This document shows positions 59,174 to 64,000 of a stretch of DNA of 64,000 nucleotides, piece by piece. The notes below the pieces were generated by a model. It was not told the DNA's origin. It saw nothing but the letters and a program-made list of their open reading frames with translations, and did not search any database. Origin of the DNA: Candidatus Caldilinea saccharophila (lineage in GTDB: Bacteria; Chloroflexota; Anaerolineae; Caldilineales; Caldilineaceae). The position numbers and the translations under genes are program-made. The DNA lies in assembly GCA_016710365.1 (NCBI GenBank), contig JADJVW010000063.1, positions 186,001 to 250,000 of the forward strand. Direction: 5' to 3'. How positions within the stretch are numbered: the first letter of the stretch is position 1; each line of letters opens with the position of its first letter.

Positions 59174-60115
59174 ATGCGTATTCTTGTGACTGGCGGCGCC
59201 GGTTTCCTGGGCAGCCACCTGTGCGACCGGCTCCTGGCTGAAGGCCACGACGTGATTGCGATGGACAACTTGATCACGGGTTCGACCGACAACATCTCCC
59301 ACCTGGCCAGCAACCGGCGCTTTAAGTTTATCCATCACGACGTTACCAATTACATCTACCTGAAGGGCAGCCTCGACGCCATTCTACACTTCGCGAGTCC
59401 TGCCAGTCCAATCGACTACCTGGAGCTACCGATTCAGACGCTGAAGGTGGGCAGCCTGGGTACGCACAACGCGTTGGGGTTGGCGCTGGCAAAAGGCGCA
59501 CGTCTCCTGCTGGCCAGCACGAGCGAAGTCTACGGCGACCCGATGGTGCATCCCCAGCAGGAAACCTACTGGGGCAACGTCAACCCGATCGGGCCGCGCG
59601 GCGTTTACGATGAGGCCAAACGCTTTGCCGAGGCGATGACGATGGCCTATCATCGCAGCCACGGCGTCGATACGCGCATCGTGCGCATCTTCAACACCTA
59701 TGGCCCGCGCATGAGGCTGAGCGATGGCCGCGTCGTGCCCAACTTCGTCGGCCAGGCGCTGCGCCAGGAGCCGCTGACCGTCTACGGCGAAGGCAAGCAG
59801 ACGCGCAGCTTCTGCTATGCCAGCGATCTGGTGGACGGCATCTACCGCCTGCTCCTCAGCGACGAAAACGAGCCGGTCAACATCGGCAACCCGGCCGAGC
59901 TCACCATCCACGACTTCGCCCAGGTGATCAACGAGCTGACCGGCAACCCGGCCGGCATCCGCTTCGAGCCGCTGCCGGTGGACGACCCCAAGCAGCGCCA
60001 GCCCGACATCACTAAGGCGCGCCGCATCCTTGGCTGGGCGCCGAAGGTGGACCTGCGCACGGGGATGACGCAGACGGTGGAATGGTTCAGAAACCAGTTG
60101 GCCGTGCGGGGGTAG
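59174..60115 (+). CDS. UDP-glucuronate decarboxylase-like NAD-dependent epimerase
   Basis: A short-chain dehydrogenase-type sugar nucleotide enzyme. The NAD site is VTGGAGFLGSHLCDRLLAEG, the catalytic serine block LLASTSEVYGDP and the YxxxK block GVYDEAKRFAEAM. The sequence IVRIFNTYGPRMRLSDGRVV fits UDP-xylose synthases, which turn UDP-glucuronate into UDP-xylose. Length (313 residues) is normal. The ATG 59174 has AAAGGATGATG upstream; upstream ATGs lie in the repeat. It supplies sugars for surface glycans. Confidence 0.87.
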   Translation: MRILVTGGAGFLGSHLCDRLLAEGHDVIAMDNLITGSTDNISHLASNRRFKFIHHDVTNYIYLKGSLDAILHFASPASPIDYLELPIQTLKVGSLGTHNALGLALAKGARLLLASTSEVYGDPMVHPQQETYWGNVNPIGPRGVYDEAKRFAEAMTMAYHRSHGVDTRIVRIFNTYGPRMRLSDGRVVPNFVGQALRQEPLTVYGEGKQTRSFCYASDLVDGIYRLLLSDENEPVNIGNPAELTIHDFAQVINELTGNPAGIRFEPLPVDDPKQRQPDITKARRILGWAPKVDLRTGMTQTVEWFRNQLAVRG

Positions 60116-60124
60116 ATGGTCCGT

Positions 60125-60790
60125 TCACCACAAGGTGATGATGCGTTCCTTCTGCTCGCGCAGTTTCTCCCGGTTCGAGCGCAGGGCGATCACCACTGCA
60201 GCCAGCACCATCACGCCGTAAATGGCAAAGGGCCACGGTGAAATTTCGTCTACAGACAGGATGAGGAAGAGGGCAAAGGCGGAAACCGCCACGGCCAGCG
60301 TGCCGATCGAAGCAATGCGCGACCACCAGATGAGAAAGGCGCCGATGATGATGGTAATGCCGCCCACCAGCGGGTTGAGCGCCAACGTCGTTGCGGCTGT
60401 GGTAATGCCGCCGGCGCCACCTTTGAAGCCGTTGAGGAACGACCAGTTGTGGCCGATAACGGCAAACCCGCCCGCCAACGCCGCCGCAAGATCCAGGGCG
60501 TTCTTACGCATCAACGCGTCCTCGACCGACATCGAACCGGGCTCAGGGAAAAGTAAGAAAAAGAGCCAGCGCACGAGCAGCACCGCCACCACGCCTTTGA
60601 CGGCATCGCCGATGATTGTCGGCACGGCAGCCTTCAGCCCGGCCGCCCGCCAGGCGTTCGTCCCGCCGATGCGACCGCTGCCCACGGTGCGAATGTCGAC
60701 GCCGTACATCCGGCAAACCCATAATCCCACCGGGATCGAGCCAAGCAGATACCCAATCAGCGCTGCCAACGGTACAAACGCCCACATCAT
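60125..60790 (-). CDS. plsY: Glycerol-3-phosphate acyltransferase PlsY
   Basis: PlsY uses acyl-phosphate to acylate glycerol 3-phosphate, the first step of phospholipid synthesis. About five helices are present. Motif 1 reads GSGRIGGTNAWR (usual GSGNIGATN), motif 2 FKGGAGGITTAATTLALNP, and motif 3 is probably near IGHNWSFLNGFKGG. An AGGGGA box precedes the first of two ATGs. It is convergent to the epimerase gene, nine bases apart. Confidence 0.9.
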   Translation of the reverse strand: MMWAFVPLAALIGYLLGSIPVGLWVCRMYGVDIRTVGSGRIGGTNAWRAAGLKAAVPTIIGDAVKGVVAVLLVRWLFFLLFPEPGSMSVEDALMRKNALDLAAALAGGFAVIGHNWSFLNGFKGGAGGITTAATTLALNPLVGGITIIIGAFLIWWSRIASIGTLAVAVSAFALFLILSVDEISPWPFAIYGVMVLAAVVIALRSNREKLREQKERIITLW

Positions 60791-60811
60791 TCGCGTCCCC
60801 TTTTGCTAAAC

Positions 60812-60875
60812 ATGGATGGCGCGGATTGGGCGGATCGTTGCAGATTAGATCCGCGAAAATCAGCCCAATCCCTGT
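60812..60875. repeat. Degenerate copy of the 'accacggat' repeat
   Basis: catggatggcgcggattggg and the partner tcagcccaatccctgt recall the arms of the palindrome at 59028, with several mismatches. It lies between plsY and tpx. Confidence 0.45.
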
Positions 60876-60907
60876 CATCAGTGCGTCAATTTTTGATCGC
60901 ATCTCTC

Positions 60908-61420
60908 CTAAAGCAAGGCGCGCACTGCTACCAGCGCCGCGTCGTAGTCTGGGTGTTGACCGATGCCCGGCACATATTCCACATAACGCACGATGTCGTC
61001 GGCGTCGATCACAAAGATCGCGCGCTGTTCCGCACCCAAAGCAGGTACAGCAGTCCCATACGCCTTGCCAAATTCCAGCCCCATGTAATCCGAGAGCATC
61101 AACACGCGCTCAACGCCGGCCGCGCCGCACCAGCGCTTCTGCGCCATCGGCAGATCGACGCTCACCGTCACGATGATGACCTGCTCACCCAGCTCAGAAG
61201 CCGCTTCGTTCATACGCCGCGTCTGGGCGTCGCAGACGCTGGTGTCGATGCTGGGCACGACACTGACCAATCGGATCTTGCCAGCGGTGTCGGCCAGCAG
61301 CTTGAGTGACGACAAAAAACCTGTGGCCAGCTCGACTTCCGGCGCCTTGTCGCCTACTTGCAAAGGGGCGCCGATCACGGCCAATTGCAGATCGCGAAAC
61401 GCAACGGTTCGCTCGCTCAT
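60908..61420 (-). CDS. tpx: Thiol peroxidase
   Basis: An atypical 2-Cys peroxiredoxin. The peroxidatic cysteine is in VVPSIDTSVCDAQTRR and the resolving one in RWCGAAGVERVLMLSDY. It reduces hydroperoxides using thioredoxin. The 170-residue length is normal. ATG 61420 has an AAGGA box and gives the family N-terminus SERTVAFRD; 61444 is less likely. It is alone on the minus strand. Confidence 0.95.
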   Translation of the reverse strand: MSERTVAFRDLQLAVIGAPLQVGDKAPEVELATGFLSSLKLLADTAGKIRLVSVVPSIDTSVCDAQTRRMNEAASELGEQVIIVTVSVDLPMAQKRWCGAAGVERVLMLSDYMGLEFGKAYGTAVPALGAEQRAIFVIDADDIVRYVEYVPGIGQHPDYDAALVAVRALL

Positions 61421-61489
61421 CTCAAAATTCCTTTCCATTTGCAACTCAGATTGATTGAATAGCGTGCGTGATCAAAATTATATTAAAAT

Positions 61490-61942
61490 CTACTCTCTTG
61501 ATGCTGGGGGCGGCGCCTTGGGTCTTTCATCGCCGGCAACGACTGGAATGGTAGGATGCGCGGGGGGCGGGGGCGGCTTCATATCAGCCATTGTGTCGGC
61601 GCGAATGTTGACGGCTGCGCGCATCAACACATTGTCGTCCATGTAAAAGCTGTTGACGTTGAGCACGCCGCCAACCTGGCTTCCCTCCAACAGCTCCACG
61701 CGATCGGCCTGGATCAGCCCTTTGAACTTGCCGCGGATGCTGACCACCCTGGCGACAATGTCACAGTTCACGATCGCCGTCTCGGTCAGAATGACATTGG
61801 CTGGCGTTTCAATATGACCCTGATCGACCGCGCCGTCGATACGGATGCTGGCGTCGCATTGCAGCCGGCCGCTAAAAGTCGCGCGCGGCCCGATCAGGAC
61901 TTCGATGGCGTCAGGTTCTGGGCGAGATGTACGACCGAACAC
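61490..61942 (-). CDS. Bactofilin family protein
   Basis: A right-handed beta-helix core of about 100 residues (TFSGRLQCDASIRIDGAVDQ, IVNCDIVARVVSIRGKFKGL, ELLEGSQVGGVLNVNSFYMD), flanked by a short N-tail and a proline-rich C-tail. Bactofilins polymerise without nucleotide into filaments that place cell-envelope or stalk proteins. The start is GTG with a GGAGG box. It follows prs by nine bases on the same strand, so the two may be co-transcribed. Confidence 0.88.
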   Translation of the reverse strand: MFGRTSRPEPDAIEVLIGPRATFSGRLQCDASIRIDGAVDQGHIETPANVILTETAIVNCDIVARVVSIRGKFKGLIQADRVELLEGSQVGGVLNVNSFYMDDNVLMRAAVNIRADTMADMKPPPPPAHPTIPVVAGDERPKAPPPASRE

Positions 61943-61951
61943 GTGGGCCTC

Positions 61952-62908
61952 CTACGATAGAATCAATTTCGATGAAATGCTCTCGCCGCGGTAGATGCGA
62001 TTGATAATGTCCGCTAACAACTGCGCCACCGATAGCACCACTACTTTGGAATGCCGTTTGGTTTCAGACACTGGAACCGTGTTCATCACCACCAGGCGTT
62101 CAATCCGCTCATCTTTTTCAAGCAGATCGAGTGCAGTCGGCAGCAGCACAGGATGGGTGACGGCGAAGCAGGCTGTGCCGGCCGCGCCCGCTTCGTACAA
62201 GGCATCGACCTGTTTCAACACGCTCCCGCCTGCCATCACGTCGTCGATGATGATCGGACGCCGCCCTTGAATATCGCCGACCACATGCGTCGTCTCCGTC
62301 GTCGTGAAATCGGTGCGGCGCTTATGCATGACTACCAACGGCAAATTGAGCAGCTCAGCGTACTTGCCCGCCATGCTGGCGCGCCCAACATCGGGGCTGA
62401 CGATCGCGGCGTTGGCATACTCCGGCGCACGGAAGTAATCCGCCAGCAGATGAACGGCGCTCAGCGGATCGACCGGAATGTTGAAAAAACCCTGAATGGC
62501 GCGGTTATGGATGTCGACATAGACCACACGGCGCGCCCCGCCCATTTCGATCATATTGGCGACCACACGCGCGCTGATCGCCTCTCTCCCCTTCGCCATC
62601 CGTTCCTGGCGTGCATAAGGGAAGTAAGGGATCACCACGCTGACGCTGTGCGCACTCGCGCGCCGAAACGCGTCGAGGTAGAGGATCAACTCGACCAGAT
62701 GCTCATTGACCGGCTCACAACACGGTTGGATAAAAAAGATATCCTGATCGCGCACGACTTCGTCGAGCATCACATGCATCTCACTGTCCGGCAATCGACG
62801 CGTGGTCGCACGCCCTAAGTCGACATGCAAAATGTCGGCAATTTCCCGCGCCAGAGCAGGATGGGCGGAGCCAGTGAAGATGCGTAGAGGATGGTAAGAC
62901 TGGACCAC
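61952..62908 (-). CDS. prs: Ribose-phosphate pyrophosphokinase
   Basis: Family regions include YFPYARQERMAKGREAISAR, VYVDIHNRAIQGFFNIPVD, IVSPDVGRASMAGKYAELL and the PRPP loop IIIDDVMAGGSVLKQVDAL. The loop normally reads DDMIDTGGT, so it is a variant. The enzyme makes PRPP from ribose 5-phosphate and ATP for nucleotide and histidine synthesis. GTG start with a GGGAGGG box. Length 318 residues, normal. Confidence 0.9.
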   Translation of the reverse strand: MVQSYHPLRIFTGSAHPALAREIADILHVDLGRATTRRLPDSEMHVMLDEVVRDQDIFFIQPCCEPVNEHLVELILYLDAFRRASAHSVSVVIPYFPYARQERMAKGREAISARVVANMIEMGGARRVVYVDIHNRAIQGFFNIPVDPLSAVHLLADYFRAPEYANAAIVSPDVGRASMAGKYAELLNLPLVVMHKRRTDFTTTETTHVVGDIQGRRPIIIDDVMAGGSVLKQVDALYEAGAAGTACFAVTHPVLLPTALDLLEKDERIERLVVMNTVPVSETKRHSKVVVLSVAQLLADIINRIYRGESISSKLILS

Positions 62909-63031
62909 GAAACCCTCCCAGATTAAAATTACAGTGGAGATTTGGAAAACTCACTGATTACACAGCTACCGCCACTCAAAATTATATGATAGCATGAGGA
63001 CAGTCAACAATTCAGCACGCTACGAAAGCTA

Positions 63032-63667
63032 ATGATGAATCAGACTAAACTACTTGTCGCCACCCACAACCCCGGCAAAGCCCGTGAATACGCGCATCTT
63101 CTCGCCGGCTTGCCCCTCGCGGTCACATGGCTCGATGCAGTCGGCGTCACCGAGGCCGTCGAGGAAACAGGCGCAACATTCACAGAAAATGCCTTACTGA
63201 AAGCACGCCATTATGCAGCCACCACCGGACTATTGACGTGGGCCGATGATAGCGGGCTGGAAGTGGATGCATTGGGGGGGCGGCCAGGCGTCTATTCGGC
63301 GCGTTATGGCGGGCCAGGTCTCTCCGACCGCCAACGTTATGAAGCGCTGTTGCGTGAACTGGTGGATGTTCCCAAAGCTGAACGCAGCGCCCGTTTTCGT
63401 TGCGTCGTCGCGCTGGCGTGGCCCGATGGCCGCGCATGGACCGCGGAGGGCATCGTGGAGGGTCATATCCTGACCGCGCCGCGTGGCGACAACGGCTTTG
63501 GTTACGACCCGGTTTTCTTCCTGGCAGACTATGAGGCGTCAATGGCGGAGCTGCCGGCTCAGATCAAAAACCAGATCAGCCATCGCGCCCTTGCCTCGCA
63601 AAATGCACAGAGCGTTCTGGCCGATCTGCTCGCACAAGAGTCACAGCACGAAAAAGCTGATCAATAG
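63032..63667 (+). CDS. rdgB: XTP/dITP pyrophosphatase (RdgB/HAM1)
   Basis: The family blocks LLVATHNPGKAREYAHLL, TFTENALLKARHYAATTG, WADDSGLEVDALGGRPGVYS and GFGYDPVFFL are all present, ending with ISHRALASQNAQ. The enzyme removes non-canonical purine triphosphates (XTP, ITP). Length 211 residues, usual. ATG 63032 or 63035 are equal candidates. Its end overlaps the putative start of dhaK. Confidence 0.95.
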   Translation: MMNQTKLLVATHNPGKAREYAHLLAGLPLAVTWLDAVGVTEAVEETGATFTENALLKARHYAATTGLLTWADDSGLEVDALGGRPGVYSARYGGPGLSDRQRYEALLRELVDVPKAERSARFRCVVALAWPDGRAWTAEGIVEGHILTAPRGDNGFGYDPVFFLADYEASMAELPAQIKNQISHRALASQNAQSVLADLLAQESQHEKADQ

Positions 63668-64000
63668 TCCATCCACCGTGGTCGAACAAGCGATGCTCGG
63701 CATGGCGCGCGCCCACCCACATTTGCTGCGCGCCCATTTTGACCCTAACTACATCGTGCGCGCCGATGCGCTGCGGCCAGGCAAAGTAGGCGTGCTCTCT
63801 GGCGGGGGCAGCGGTCACGAGCCAATGCATGGCGGCTTTGTCGGCGCGGGCATGTTAGACGCGGCCTGCCCTGGCCGCATCTTCACTTCGCCCACGCCCG
63901 ACCAGATCGAGGCCGCCTGTCATGCTATTCACAGCGGCGCCGGCATCCTCTTTATCGTCAAAAATTACACAGGCGATATATTGAATTTCGATATTGCCGC
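63648..64000 (+). CDS. dhaK: Dihydroxyacetone kinase subunit DhaK, 3' end outside window
   Basis: The frame reads KKLINSPSTVVEQAMLGMAR, then VGVLSGGGSGHEPMHGGFVG and GRIFTSPTPDQIEAA, then LFIVKNYTGDILNFDIA, which is DhaK. The conserved histidine that binds dihydroxyacetone lies further on. The usual MKKLIN start corresponds to ACG at 63648, with the first in-frame conventional start at GTG 63678. This is either a rare start codon or a base error. It overlaps the end of rdgB. The kinase phosphorylates dihydroxyacetone, either with ATP or through a PTS DhaLM. Confidence 0.85.

Overview
The window is about 64 kb of GC-rich, gene-dense bacterial chromosome. I infer a Chloroflexota member, perhaps of the Caldilineae/Anaerolineae type. 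The grounds are a mixed set of housekeeping genes, a glycolate-oxidase GlcDEF cluster joined to DUF1257/DUF2997 genes, secreted proteins with Pro/Thr-rich linkers and a C-terminal 'YLPLAKR'-type end, and many short palindromic intergenic repeats. No rRNA, CRISPR array or prophage was seen. There is one tRNA (Leu, CAG) and one insertion sequence (IS4 type).

Layout. 1-10.3 kb: truncated aminotransferase, lgt, two poorly conserved secreted proteins, DinB, GNAT, phosphoesterase, LysM protein, oligopeptidase B-like S9 peptidase. 10.4-15.6 kb: CNNM/CorC-type protein, threonine dehydratase-like enzyme, two GNATs, CmoM-like methyltransferase, DtxR/MntR-type regulator. 15.7-19.6 kb: a run yqeY - 7TM-HD phosphohydrolase - ybeY - dgkA behind a good sigma70-like promoter. 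19.9-24.4 kb: lipoprotein, DUF255 thioredoxin-domain protein, ruvB. 24.5-29.9 kb: a minus-strand operon glcD-glcE-glcF-DUF1257-DUF2997-small ORF-MBL-like protein. 30-35 kb: secreted matrixin-like protease, FtsB/DivIC-like protein, tRNA-Leu, peptide-binding protein, secG, tatA. 35.2-43.5 kb: recN, methyltransferase, IS4-type element, phosphoglucomutase, acetyl-CoA hydrolase/transferase-type enzyme, GNAT. 43.5-50.5 kb: a block with a zinc-ribbon-like hypothetical, toxin-antitoxin debris, a flippase-like LPG-synthase-TM protein and two large GT-C-like membrane proteins. This block is bracketed by two inverted copies of a palindromic element. 50.6-64 kb: lipoprotein, rsmD, coiled-coil surface protein, THUMP-like methyltransferase, pncC, nnrE, DUF456, thiamine pyrophosphokinase, Lgt-like paralogue, UDP-xylose synthase-like epimerase, plsY, tpx, bactofilin, prs, rdgB and the start of dhaK.

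Two things dominate the reading. First, about 15 otherwise good genes, several of them core genes, are split by one-base indels, often in homopolymers. I read these mainly as sequence errors and annotate each as one gene with the shift noted. Second, the intergenic space is filled with several families of hairpin repeats, some nested, some present as half copies and one as an inverted pair. These are the most unusual structural feature here.
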